A DNA stretch of 64,000 nucleotides from contig NZ_JAASAF010000009.1 of the NCBI RefSeq assembly GCF_012726195.1, positions 62,001 to 126,000 of the forward strand. The letters run 5' to 3'. The position numbers were made by a program, and so were the translations under genes. Source of the DNA: Rhodococcus sp. HNM0563 (GTDB lineage: Bacteria > Actinomycetota > Actinomycetes > Mycobacteriales > Mycobacteriaceae). Within the stretch, counting starts at the first letter, position 1. Each line of letters starts with the position of its first letter. The notes beneath the pieces are model-generated. The model saw only the letters and a list, made by a program, of their open reading frames with translations. It made no database searches and was not told where the DNA came from. Shown here piece by piece: positions 19,808 through 28,029 of the stretch.

Positions 19808-21052
19808 CTACAGACCTGCGAGCGGATTCTCGTCGCAGAACTTGGCGGGGGGTTTGGTGAGCAGCGTCAGGGGCACCGGCGCCGCAGGGGTGCGACGCTC
19901 AGCGCGCTTGCCGGTGCGTGAGTGGTCGACGCTGGACTGCGGCACGGTGCGTTCGCCTTCGAGTGCCGACTGCCCGTATCCCTGAACACATTCGGGATCC
20001 GGTCCGTCCATCGGAAGACCCGTGAAGAATTTCGCGGCCATACAGCCGCCGCGGCAGGAGTCGTAGAAGTTGCACGACGCACACGCACCGGCAGACTGCG
20101 GTTCACGCAGCGAACGGAACAGTTCCGAGGTCTTCCAGACCTGTGAGAATCCGCCGTCGGTGAGGATGTTGCCTGCAAGGAAGTTGTCGTGGATCGCGAA
20201 CGGGCAGGCGTATACGTCCCCGATCGGGTCGATCAAGCACACGACACGGCCGGCGCCGCACAGGTTCAGGCCGGGCAGCCCACCCCCGCCGTCGGAGCCT
20301 CCGAAGGCGGACAGGTGAAAGAACGAATCGCCGGTCAGCACCCCTTCACCGTGCGCGACGAGCCAATCGTAGAGCTGTCGCTGCTGCTCGTGGGTGGGGT
20401 GCAGATCGTCCCAGACGTCCACGGCACGACCGGAGGGGCGTAAGCGCGTGATGCGCAGGGTCGCTCCGTACTGATCGGCGAGAGCCTTGAACTCGTCGAG
20501 CTGATCGACATTCTGGCGGGTGACGACGACAGAGATCTTCGCGTCGCGGAAGCCGGCCTCGGAGAGATTCTCGAGCGCACGCACGGCCATCGCGAAGGAA
20601 CCCGGACCGCGCACCGCGTCGTTGACCTCGGCGGTCGCGCCGTCGAGGGAGATCTGCACGTCGACGTAGTCGGAGGCGGCGAGGCGCGCGGCGACCTTCT
20701 TGTCGATGCGCACGCCATTGGTGGAGAACTTCACGCCCACCTGATGTTCCGTGGCGTAGTCGACGAGCTCCCAGAAGTCGGAGCGCACGGTGGGTTCGCC
20801 GCCGCCGATGTTGACGTAGAACACCTGCATGCGCTGGAGCTCGTCGATGATCGACTTGCACTGCTGCGTGCTGAGTTCGCGGGGGTCGCGCTTACCGGAA
20901 GACGACAGGCAGTGCACGCACGACAGGTTGCAGGCGTAGGTCAGTTCCCAGGTCAGGCAGATCGGGGCGTCGAGGCCTTTTTCGAACTGGTCGACGAGGC
21001 GCCCCACCTTCGGTGGCGCAGCGGTTACGGGTGGTTCGAGCAGAGACGTCAT
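19808..21052 (-). CDS. mftC: Mycofactocin radical SAM maturase MftC
   Basis: A 414-residue radical SAM protein. The CX3CX2C cluster motif is C41-N-L-S-C45-V-H-C48, followed by NIGGGEPT. A C-terminal SPASM region carries further cysteines (CGAGRVVCLIDPIGDVYACPF, CASCNFYDSCRGGC). MftC decarboxylates the C-terminal Tyr of MftA and forms the Val-Tyr crosslink, working with MftB. It starts 25 bases after mftB. The unusually long tail (about residues 365-414) is proline- and charge-rich. Confidence 0.95.
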   Translation of the reverse strand: MTSLLEPPVTAAPPKVGRLVDQFEKGLDAPICLTWELTYACNLSCVHCLSSSGKRDPRELSTQQCKSIIDELQRMQVFYVNIGGGEPTVRSDFWELVDYATEHQVGVKFSTNGVRIDKKVAARLAASDYVDVQISLDGATAEVNDAVRGPGSFAMAVRALENLSEAGFRDAKISVVVTRQNVDQLDEFKALADQYGATLRITRLRPSGRAVDVWDDLHPTHEQQRQLYDWLVAHGEGVLTGDSFFHLSAFGGSDGGGGLPGLNLCGAGRVVCLIDPIGDVYACPFAIHDNFLAGNILTDGGFSQVWKTSELFRSLREPQSAGACASCNFYDSCRGGCMAAKFFTGLPMDGPDPECVQGYGQSALEGERTVPQSSVDHSRTGKRAERRTPAAPVPLTLLTKPPAKFCDENPLAGL

Positions 21053-21077
21053 GGCGAATCCTTGCTGGGTCGGAACG

Positions 21078-21392
21078 TCAGGCGGGAACGATCATGTTCG
21101 AAGCGGCCAGCGTGCCGAGGGCACGCACGTATGGCAGCTCGGCGCTCTCGTCGATCCCGTGGGCGCGCAACGCCTCTTGCACCGATGCATGATCATCGAG
21201 CGACTTGACGATCTCGACGATGACGGTGTTCTTCAGGAACGACAGCTTGCGGGTGCCGAAATGGTAGAGCAACGCCCCGAAAGGTTCGGGGCGAAGCGCT
21301 ACCTGCGGATGGAGCCGCCAGGTGGCACCCGGGTCGAACGTTTCGGTATCCATAGCTTCGGGGGACACGTCGGTGGCTCCGGGCGCGGTCAT
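21078..21392 (-). CDS. mftB: Mycofactocin peptide chaperone MftB
   Basis: A 104-residue PqqD-like RiPP recognition element (residues about 22-100, WRLHPQVALRPEPFGALLYHFGTRKLSFLKN). It binds the MftA leader and presents it to MftC. Its ATG at 21392 lies one base past the mftA stop, so the two are coupled. The length is typical. Confidence 0.93.
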   Translation of the reverse strand: MTAPGATDVSPEAMDTETFDPGATWRLHPQVALRPEPFGALLYHFGTRKLSFLKNTVIVEIVKSLDDHASVQEALRAHGIDESAELPYVRALGTLAASNMIVPA

Positions 21393-21393
21393 G

Positions 21394-21489
21394 TCAGTAC
21401 ACGCCGCACATACCGTCGATGGACACCTCTTCGACGAGAGACTCCTCGATCAGATCGGACTCGATCACGGCGTTGTCACGATCGGACAT
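21394..21489 (-). CDS. mftA: Mycofactocin precursor peptide MftA
   Basis: A 31-residue peptide that length-based gene calls easily miss. It begins MSDRDNAVIESD, has an acidic leader (EESLVEEVS) and ends in the invariant IDGMCGVY. The last two residues, Val-Tyr, become the cofactor core. A strong AGGAGGAAGC ribosome site precedes the ATG at 21489. It is the first gene of the mftABCD transcript and divergent from mftR. Confidence 0.96.
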   Translation of the reverse strand: MSDRDNAVIESDLIEESLVEEVSIDGMCGVY

Positions 21490-21543
21490 GCTTCCTCCTC
21501 GGTTCTTTCGCACTTCATTTCTTCACACTCCAGAACTGGAGCC

Positions 21544-21571
21544 CGGTGTCACACCGCGCTTGCACTGTGAC
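21544..21571. promoter_or_regulatory. Candidate MftR operator between mftA and mftR
   Basis: The 140-base gap between the divergent mftA and mftR holds CGGTGTCACACCG (21544-21556, 6-base arms). It overlaps a second inverted pair, GTCACA (21548-21553) and TGTGAC (21566-21571). MftR is a TetR-type repressor of the mft genes in mycobacteria, so a palindrome here is expected. Which of the two symmetric elements is bound cannot be decided. Confidence 0.35.
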
Positions 21572-21629
21572 CCGGTTAACCACTCTAATGGCATCGAGTG
21601 CAGAATGTCACGTGAGGGAGGGCACAACG

Positions 21630-22274
21630 ATGCGAAGCCGACGAAAACCGTCCGCTCGGGTAGGACGACGCCCGTCCACCACGAAGGAGAGCCTGTCCGC
21701 GATCGGCATCGAGTTGTTCCAGAAGGCCGGCTTCGACGAAACCAGCGTCGACGACATCGCCGAGGAAGCAGGCATTGCGCGGCGTACGTTCTTCCGATAC
21801 TTCCCTTCCAAGAACGCTCTGGCCTGGGGCGATTTCGATGCACACCTCGATCACATGCGGGACCGCCTCGCCGCGATCCCCGACGACGTCCCGCTGACCG
21901 AAGCACTCACCACCGCGATACTCGACTTCAACACCTTCCCGGACTCGGAAGCCGATCGCCATCGCGCACGGATGAGCCTGATCCTTCGCACGCCGGCGCT
22001 CCAGGGGTACTCGTCGGTGATGTACGAAGGGTGGCGACGCGTCGTCGCCGAGTTCACCGCGCGTCGCACCGGCGCGTCCCCGGACGACCACATGCCGCGT
22101 ACATGCGGGTACCTGCTCCTCGGCGTCGCACTCGCCGCGTACGAGGAATGGCTCGACAATCCCGCGGCGAATCTCCGAGAGCTGCTCGCCACCGGAATGC
22201 TGCCCCTCACAGCAGGACTCGACTACAGTGGTATCACCGTCGCTCCACACTCCACCGAGGTTGGCCTGCCATGA
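21630..22274 (+). CDS. mftR: Mycofactocin locus TetR-family regulator MftR
   Basis: A 214-residue TetR protein. The HTH is at residues about 15-60 (LSAIGIELFQKAGFDETSVDDIAEEAG, RRTFFRYFPSKNALAWGDFD). It is divergent from mftA, the standard MftR place. The ATG at 21630 has GAGGGAGGGC just upstream; the in-frame GTG at 21612 lacks one. It overlaps mftM by 4 bases. In mycobacteria MftR responds to long-chain acyl-CoAs; the ligand here is inferred. Confidence 0.92.
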   Translation: MRSRRKPSARVGRRPSTTKESLSAIGIELFQKAGFDETSVDDIAEEAGIARRTFFRYFPSKNALAWGDFDAHLDHMRDRLAAIPDDVPLTEALTTAILDFNTFPDSEADRHRARMSLILRTPALQGYSSVMYEGWRRVVAEFTARRTGASPDDHMPRTCGYLLLGVALAAYEEWLDNPAANLRELLATGMLPLTAGLDYSGITVAPHSTEVGLP

Positions 22275-23080
22275 CCGTGCTCGATTCCCTCGCCCCGTGT
22301 TTTCCCGGACGCTGGACACATGACCATGTGACGGTCGAGCACGTTCCGTCCGGCGATCTCACCCTGCGTCGCGGCGACGACCGTTTGCACGTGACGCACT
22401 CCCTCACCGCCGACCAGCTCAGCGAACGGCTCGTTGCCGCTGTCACCGCGTCGGTGCAGGATGCCGCATTCGGACAGGAGGAGTTCGAACTGACCATGGT
22501 CGGGCTCGTCCGCTCCACGGTCCCCGGCGCACTCGACGCGTGGGTCACCTACTACCGCAATTCTCTGGGCGAACTCCTCGACGGCACTGCAGATTTCGCG
22601 CCGATCCACGAAAGAGCCGAAGAGCTCGTCCGCGGCCACGTCCTCGACCTCGGGTCGTGCTTCGGTTTCCTCCCGCTCCGCCTTGCCCGCGCCGGTACTC
22701 GCGTCACGGCCACCGACATCCTGCCCGGCACCATGCGGCTGCTCGACGCCGTCGCGCCCGAGCTCGGCATCGAACTCGACACGATCGTGTGCGACGCCGC
22801 GCACGTGCCCGTCCCCGACAACAGCTCCGACACCGTCACCGCCATCCACCTGCTCGAACACGTCGACGACGAGATAGGCGACGCCGTACTGCGCGAGGCC
22901 GTGCGGGTCGCACGTGAGCGCGTCGTGGTTGCCGTGCCGTTCGAGGACGAGGCCACCGCGTGCCATGGGCACATCCGGACGTTCGATCTCACCGCGCTCG
23001 AGGCGCTGGGTCGCGGCACGGGACTGCCCTACGAGGCGTTCGAGCACCACGGCGGCTGGCTGGTGCTCGACGCCCGCTGA
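22271..23080 (+). CDS. mftM: Probable mycofactocin oligosaccharide methyltransferase MftM
   Basis: A 269-residue SAM-dependent methyltransferase. Motif I is VLDLGSCFGFLPLRLARAGTRVTATD (about residues 125-150), and the acidic post-motif is VTAIHLLEHVDDEIGD. Its ATG overlaps the mftR stop (ATGA). MftM methylates the second glucose of the mycofactocin glycan in mycobacteria. A methyltransferase fused into the mft regulator's transcript is the main reason for the assignment. Its last 52 bases overlap the converging flavoprotein gene at 23029. Confidence 0.82.
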   Translation: MTVLDSLAPCFPGRWTHDHVTVEHVPSGDLTLRRGDDRLHVTHSLTADQLSERLVAAVTASVQDAAFGQEEFELTMVGLVRSTVPGALDAWVTYYRNSLGELLDGTADFAPIHERAEELVRGHVLDLGSCFGFLPLRLARAGTRVTATDILPGTMRLLDAVAPELGIELDTIVCDAAHVPVPDNSSDTVTAIHLLEHVDDEIGDAVLREAVRVARERVVVAVPFEDEATACHGHIRTFDLTALEALGRGTGLPYEAFEHHGGWLVLDAR

Positions 23081-23847
23081 CGCACATGGCTGTCCGGGCC
23101 GCCTGCACCGGCAGAGATGTGCGGCAACAACACGTGATCGGCGTCGTAGTCACCGGAGCGTAGCGACCGGAAATCGATTGCCGGTTCGGTCTCGAGCTTG
23201 CCGAGCCGGGCGTGCAACCGCTTCTCCTCCGCGTCGAAGCTCTGTGCGTCGATGCAGTTCGCGCTCGCGATCAGATGCGGTCGCAGCACCCGCATCCCGG
23301 TGTAGAAGCCGGTGCCGTGGAGCAGCGGCCACAGGACGTGATCGATCGATCCGCTGATTCCTCTCGGACCCAGCGCCGAGTCCCGGTCACCCGCGGTCAC
23401 CACGACGAGCATCGTCTTGCCCGCGAGGCCGCCGTCCCCGTACTTGACGACATGTCCGTGTTCGTCGTGCACTCCGAACGCGAACCCGTTGGTGAACACG
23501 CGGTCGAACCAGCCTTTGAGTATCGCGGGCATGCCGTACCACCACAGCGGGAACTGCACGACGATGTACCGTGCCGCCCGCACGGCGTCCTGTTCACGAC
23601 GAATGTCTGCAGCGAGCCCTCCCGTCGCGGTGGCATGCTTCTGCTGCGCCGACAAGGTGTCGCCTACCGGACCGACGAAATCTGCGCCGGAGAGCACCGG
23701 ATTCCAGTTCTGCGCATAGAGATCCGAAATCGACACATCATGGCCGACGCACCGCAGTCGATCCGTACCGGACCGGAACAGCGCATGATTCAACGAGGTT
23801 CGATCGGGATGCGCGTGCACCCACAGCACGCTTTCGTTCGACGTCAT
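23029..23847 (-). CDS. NAD(P)H dehydrogenase (quinone)-like flavodoxin-fold protein
   Basis: A 272-residue flavodoxin-2 fold protein. The FMN-binding start is LWVHAHPDRTSLNHALFRSG, followed by VQFPLWWYGMPAILKGWFDRVFTNGFAFG, both hallmarks of the NQO/MdaB family. It probably reduces quinones or electrophiles in the cytosol. The start at 23847 (MTSNESVLW) is chosen for the conserved strand. Its C-terminal 17 codons run into the 3' end of mftM, an unusual tail overlap. An HxlR regulator is divergent, a common pairing with such enzymes. Confidence 0.85.
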   Translation of the reverse strand: MTSNESVLWVHAHPDRTSLNHALFRSGTDRLRCVGHDVSISDLYAQNWNPVLSGADFVGPVGDTLSAQQKHATATGGLAADIRREQDAVRAARYIVVQFPLWWYGMPAILKGWFDRVFTNGFAFGVHDEHGHVVKYGDGGLAGKTMLVVVTAGDRDSALGPRGISGSIDHVLWPLLHGTGFYTGMRVLRPHLIASANCIDAQSFDAEEKRLHARLGKLETEPAIDFRSLRSGDYDADHVLLPHISAGAGGPDSHVRQRASSTSQPPWCSNAS

Positions 23848-23933
23848 ACTCCCATACTCTGATGCTGCAACTCGATTGGGAAGTACGCACATTCATGTCC
23901 GATAGTGACAGAAATGTAAGCATTGGAGGTCCG

Positions 23934-24275
23934 ATGCACAGGAAAGCGGTGGAAACGGCGCTGCGGGTGTGTCCGGTCGAAGTGGCGGTCGCGGTCCTCG
24001 GCGGGGCGTGGAAGCTGACGATCGTCAAGTACCTGCTCGACGGACCGCGTCGATTCGGGGAACTCGGACGACTCGTCGGACCTGTCAGTCCGCGAGTCCT
24101 CACCCGGCAACTCCGCGACCTCGAAACCGACGGCATCGTCTCGCGTACCGTCTTCGCCGAGGTACCGCCGCGGGTGGAGTACGAATTGACCGACCTCGGG
24201 CGGACACTCGACATCGCAGTCGCCTGGCTCGACGAGTGGGGCAAGAACTTCGAGCAGCAGCTGCCCTCATCCTGA
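23934..24275 (+). CDS. HxlR-family transcriptional regulator
   Basis: About 113 residues with an HxlR winged HTH. The family's N-terminal Cys lies in RVCPVEVAVAVLGGAWKLTIVKYLL (residue about 13), then ELTDLGRTL. The Cys suggests redox or electrophile sensing. The ATG at 23934 follows GGAGGT with short spacing; the in-frame ATG at 23895 (MSDSDRNVS) is an alternative that adds 13 residues. It probably controls the divergent quinone-reductase-like gene. Confidence 0.85.
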   Translation: MHRKAVETALRVCPVEVAVAVLGGAWKLTIVKYLLDGPRRFGELGRLVGPVSPRVLTRQLRDLETDGIVSRTVFAEVPPRVEYELTDLGRTLDIAVAWLDEWGKNFEQQLPSS

Positions 24276-24279
24276 CAAG

Positions 24280-24969
24280 TCAGATCAGGCCCTGCTTGCT
24301 CGCCGCATACACCGCCTCCGCGCGACGGGTCACTCCGAGCTTGCGCATGATGTTGCTGACATGGAATTTCACGGTGGTCGCCGAGATATACAGCTGCTCA
24401 CCGATCTTCGCGTTCGACAGGCCACCCGCGAGCAGTTTCAGCACCTCGAGTTCCCGCCCGGTCAGTTGTTCGGCCGAGACGCCCTGACCGTTGAGGGACC
24501 GCACCACCGCCGCCGCGCTGCGCGAATCGAATGCGCTCTCCCCACGCGACACCGCGCGAATAGCGCGAACGAGTTCGGTGGTGTCGACATCCTTGACGAC
24601 GTAGCCGCGGGCACCTGCATGCACCGCACGGACGACGATCTGCTCGTCGAGGAAGGTAGTGAGGACGAGCAATCCGGTGCCGGGGTGGGATGCGGACAAC
24701 TGCCCGCACAAAGCCAGGCCTTCGAAGTCGGACCCGGCCGACAGCTTCAGGTCGAGCAGGACGATGTCCGGGCGCATCCGGTCGACCAGCGCGACCGCCT
24801 CCACATCTGTGGACGCCTCCCCCACCACTTCGAGGTCGGGTTCCCGATCGAGGATCGAACGTAATCCCTGGCGGAGGATCGCGTGATCATCGACCAGCGC
24901 GATCCTGATGGTGCCGGAATGGGCACGCTGTGGGTGCTGTTGCGGCGTGTGTTGTTGCGGCAGGGTCAT
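24280..24969 (-). CDS. NarL/LuxR-type response regulator (MadR/MnoR-like)
   Basis: A 229-residue response regulator. The receiver has IRIALVDDHAILRQGLRSIL and phospho-acceptor DIVLLDLKL (about residue 72). The C-terminal LuxR HTH is LTGRELEVLKLLAGGLSNAKIGEQLYISATTVKFHVSNIMRKLGV. It overlaps the kinase gene by 4 bases, and both follow the alcohol dehydrogenase gene. Two-component systems of this kind control mycofactocin-linked alcohol dehydrogenases in mycobacteria; the same role is inferred here. The N-terminal 20 residues are Gln/His-rich. Confidence 0.88.
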   Translation of the reverse strand: MTLPQQHTPQQHPQRAHSGTIRIALVDDHAILRQGLRSILDREPDLEVVGEASTDVEAVALVDRMRPDIVLLDLKLSAGSDFEGLALCGQLSASHPGTGLLVLTTFLDEQIVVRAVHAGARGYVVKDVDTTELVRAIRAVSRGESAFDSRSAAAVVRSLNGQGVSAEQLTGRELEVLKLLAGGLSNAKIGEQLYISATTVKFHVSNIMRKLGVTRRAEAVYAASKQGLI

Positions 24970-26342
24970 TGCAGTTCTCCCGTCGTGGCCGGTGCAGCCG
25001 GGCGGCGAACCGGGATCCGGACGGCGATGCGAACCCCGCCGATCCTGGCTCGGCGCACCTCGAGGGTGCCGCCGAGTTCGTGTGCGCGAGCCTTCATGTT
25101 GGCCAGCCCACGATGACGGCCGTCGAGGTCGTTGCCGTCGGCCAGCTTCAGCATCAGCCGCATGCGCGCAGGGTCTCCGTCACCGTCGTCTGCGACGGAC
25201 AACAGCACCGAGTCGGGGCTGTAGGTCAGGCGCAGGATCGCCCGGGTCGCGTTCGCGTGCACGGCGGCATTGAACAGTGCCTCACCCGCGATCCGGAGGA
25301 GGGAGTGTTCCGCGTCGCCGGACAGTTCGAGGGGTGTTCCGCCCACCCTTACTGCGATGTCGAGTTCGGCGGGCGTGTGCGCGACCCGGAGTTGCTCGAG
25401 CATCTCGGGGAGCGACGAGCGATCGGCGTCGGAGGTGCGGTTGAGGGCGTAGATGGCGGACCGGAGTTGTTCGACGGCGCGGCGGGTCAACTCCTTGGCC
25501 AGATCGAGCCGCTCACTGCGCTCCTCGGTGGGAATCTCACTGCGACACACTTCTATCTGCATGCCGGCGGACAGCACGGCCTGGGTGACGCTGTCGTGGA
25601 GTTCACGTGCGATACGGTGCCGTTCCTCGTCGAGCGCCTGATGTCGATGCGCCGCGCCGAGCCTGCGTTGGGTCAGTGCCAACTCACGCAGCGTCGCCTC
25701 GAGTTCTTCGTTGCGCGCTTGCAGGTCCGCCGCCGAACGATTCGCTTCCTGGTACGCCTGCTCGGCGCGGTGGAGCAGCAACTGCCCCCGCTGGTACAGC
25801 GCCGAGTTCTGGAGCGCGACCGCGGTCTGGCTCGCCAGGATCGACAGCACCGCCCGATCCGTGCTGTCGAGGACGCGGTGCTCGGGTGTCCACGCCGCGA
25901 TCGCCCCGGCCACGCCCCCGTCGAGGACGATCGGCACGAGTGCACGGTGCGGCGCGACCGCGGTGTCCTGTTCGATCGATCCGCGGCTTATGTCCTCGAG
26001 GACCGAGACCACCTCGTCGGGCAGCGGTGGCCCTTCGACGTTGTCGACCAGGAACGGGGTGGCGTCCGGCCCGAGCACGAGGCGGCGAGGGCCTGCATCC
26101 GGCAGGGTGCCGTCGGTGAGCGCAAACGCTACCCAGCGGGCGCTCAGATGTGCGCGAGCAGCCTCCGCAACGGCGCAGATCAGTGTCTCGGGGCCTTCGA
26201 CGGTGCGGACGAGCGCTCGGGAGATCAATTCGAGCGCATACACGACCCGTTCGAGACGTTCTGCCGCACCGCGGTATTGAGGATAGAACGTCGGTTTTCC
26301 CGACCTGAGGCCAGTGAGCGCCGAGAGGTCCGGCGCGCTCAC
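24966..26342 (-). CDS. GAF-domain sensor histidine kinase (MadS/MnoS-like)
   Basis: A 458-residue cytosolic kinase without clear membrane segments. A GAF domain spans about residues 45-185, and a predicted coiled coil follows (HRAEQAYQEANRSAADLQARNEELEATLREL). HisKA_3 has the phospho-His in ERHRIARELHDSVTQAVLS, and the ATPase domain has GEALFNAAVHANATRA and DDGDGDPAR. The GTG at 26342 overlaps the alcohol dehydrogenase stop by 4 bases. Soluble sensing of an alcohol or aldehyde by the GAF domain is plausible but unproven. Confidence 0.88.
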   Translation of the reverse strand: MSAPDLSALTGLRSGKPTFYPQYRGAAERLERVVYALELISRALVRTVEGPETLICAVAEAARAHLSARWVAFALTDGTLPDAGPRRLVLGPDATPFLVDNVEGPPLPDEVVSVLEDISRGSIEQDTAVAPHRALVPIVLDGGVAGAIAAWTPEHRVLDSTDRAVLSILASQTAVALQNSALYQRGQLLLHRAEQAYQEANRSAADLQARNEELEATLRELALTQRRLGAAHRHQALDEERHRIARELHDSVTQAVLSAGMQIEVCRSEIPTEERSERLDLAKELTRRAVEQLRSAIYALNRTSDADRSSLPEMLEQLRVAHTPAELDIAVRVGGTPLELSGDAEHSLLRIAGEALFNAAVHANATRAILRLTYSPDSVLLSVADDGDGDPARMRLMLKLADGNDLDGRHRGLANMKARAHELGGTLEVRRARIGGVRIAVRIPVRRPAAPATTGELQ

Positions 26343-27553
26343 AGCGCCGTCCGGAACAGTTCGATCATCTGCGCGTGGGTTGCAGTGCGCGGATTGGTGG
26401 ACATACAGGCGTCGCGGAGTGCCCCCTCGGCGAGCCGCGGGAGGTCGCTCTCGGTGACTCCGAGCTGCTTCAGCCCTCGTGGCACACCCACCCGGCGGGA
26501 GAGGTCGTCGATCCGCGCGGCGACCGCTTCGACCGCGTCGGCTGCGGGCCCACGTGCTTCATCGAGTCCGAGTGTCGCGGCGATCGTGACGTATGGGTCG
26601 GGATCGGACGCGCCGTTGAATCGGATGACATGCGGGAGCAATACCCCGTTGATGACGCCGTGGGGCTGATCGAGGAGACCACCTACCTGATGGCTCATCG
26701 CATGCGTGGCGCCCAGAATCGCGTTGGTGAAGGCCAGCCCGGCTTCCAGGCTCGCCTGTGCCATCGCCGCGCGCGCCGCCATGTGGAGTGGGTCGTCGAT
26801 CGTGCGGACCAGCGTGCCGGTGACCATGTCGATCGCCCGCAGCGCGTGATGGTCGGTGAGGGGATTGTGTGCGAGGGAGACGAATGCCTCGACGCCGTGC
26901 GTCAGCGCGTCGAGGCCGGTTGCGGCGTTGAGGTCGTCGGGCATGGTGGTGAGCAATCGCGGGTCGATCACCGTGAGATCGGGCACCAGGGACCGCCCGA
27001 TGATGGTGACCTTGCTGCCGCGTGCGGTGTCGGTGACCACACAGAACTGGGACACGTCGGCACCGGTACCGGACGTCGACGGCACCATCACCATCGGCGG
27101 GATCGGCAGGCTCGCGCGGTCGACGCCCTCGTAGTCGAGGATGCTGCCGCCGTTTGCGGCGAGGATCGCGATGCCCTTCGCGGCGTCGATCACGGAGCCT
27201 CCGCCGAGCGCGACGAGCACATCGCAGCCGGCCGCGCGGTACACCTCGTGACCGGCCGCGACCTCGTAGTCCTTGGGATTGGGTGTTAGGTCCGACCAGA
27301 CGGTGGGACTCAAACCGCGGTCGAGGAGGTGGCGTCGCATTTCGTCGGCCCACCCGGCCGCCTCCAGTCCAGGATCGGTGACGAGCATGGGCCGGACCCC
27401 GCCGAGTCGCGCGGTCGCATGGGCCGCCTCGACCAGCGACCCTTCCCCGAAGACGATCTCCGGGGCATGGAACTTCACGACCCCGGGACGGCTCCCCGCA
27501 TCGTGGTGGTGGCGCGACCCCGCATACCCGGGCTCCGGAATGACGACGGCCAC
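26339..27553 (-). CDS. Iron-containing alcohol dehydrogenase (MadA-like)
   Basis: A 404-residue group III alcohol dehydrogenase. The NAD-binding signature is LVALGGGSVIDAAKG (about residues 112-126). Metal ligands are in GLDALTHGVEAFVS and ATHAMSHQVGGLLDQPHG. The AGGAGTGAGCA ribosome site supports the GTG at 27553. It is translationally coupled to the kinase and regulator genes, so the enzyme and its control system are made together. The mft locus next door suggests it may use mycofactocin rather than free NAD as electron acceptor. Confidence 0.88.
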   Translation of the reverse strand: MAVVIPEPGYAGSRHHHDAGSRPGVVKFHAPEIVFGEGSLVEAAHATARLGGVRPMLVTDPGLEAAGWADEMRRHLLDRGLSPTVWSDLTPNPKDYEVAAGHEVYRAAGCDVLVALGGGSVIDAAKGIAILAANGGSILDYEGVDRASLPIPPMVMVPSTSGTGADVSQFCVVTDTARGSKVTIIGRSLVPDLTVIDPRLLTTMPDDLNAATGLDALTHGVEAFVSLAHNPLTDHHALRAIDMVTGTLVRTIDDPLHMAARAAMAQASLEAGLAFTNAILGATHAMSHQVGGLLDQPHGVINGVLLPHVIRFNGASDPDPYVTIAATLGLDEARGPAADAVEAVAARIDDLSRRVGVPRGLKQLGVTESDLPRLAEGALRDACMSTNPRTATHAQMIELFRTAL

Positions 27554-27686
27554 TGCTCACTCCTGACGGTCGGCGCATGTGTGTGATCCAGCTTACGTGC
27601 GCCTCCCCACCCTAGGCCGCCGCGGGCAGGCGCACACCGGACCGGCGGAGGGGTCATGACCTACCCGATCGGGTAGGTGGTTCTCA

Positions 27687-27899
27687 GTGCGAGTGCGGCA
27701 CCGCGAGGACGGATGGGGCGTCCTCGAGTGCGCGGAGACTCCGGGCGGCTGCTGGGTGCACTTCAGCGAGGTCGAGGTCCCGGCCTTCCACATACTCGAT
27801 CAGGGACAGCAGGTCGACTTCGCGTGGCAGCGGTCGAGTGGCCTCGTGGACGGGTTGGCCTTCGTAGCTTCCCGGGTACGACCGGTTTCCACCGAATGA
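27687..27899 (+). CDS. Cold-shock-domain protein (actinobacterial short form)
   Basis: A 70-residue CSD-like protein. It has the actinobacterial pattern REDGWGVLECAETPGGCWVHFSEVEVP (residues 7-33), with the strand-2 Gly-Trp-Gly and WVHFS nucleic-acid-binding faces, then LDQGQQVDFAW. The GTG at 27687 fits this family's short N-terminus; the in-frame GTG at 27693 is possible. It probably binds RNA or single-stranded DNA. The minus-strand frame opposite it shows no family resemblance. Confidence 0.75.
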   Translation: MRVRHREDGWGVLECAETPGGCWVHFSEVEVPAFHILDQGQQVDFAWQRSSGLVDGLAFVASRVRPVSTE

Positions 27900-28029
27900 C
27901 TGGGCGAACGCGGGGCCGACCCCGAGGCGTTGCGATCCGGCGATGAGAACCTCCAGCGAGCAGCCCAGGAGAGTCACGGGTGCGCGCGCTCCGAAGAGGA
28001 CACCGACGGGCGGGATCCAGACACCGGAG

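Noticed and set aside
21530-21539. CCAGAACTGG as the MftR operator
   Set aside because: The arms are only 4 bases; the CGGTGTCACACCG and GTCACA/TGTGAC elements nearby are better candidates.
27684-27977. A 97-codon minus-strand ORF opposite the cold-shock-domain gene
   Set aside because: The plus strand matches the short actinobacterial CSD pattern; the minus frame matches nothing I know.
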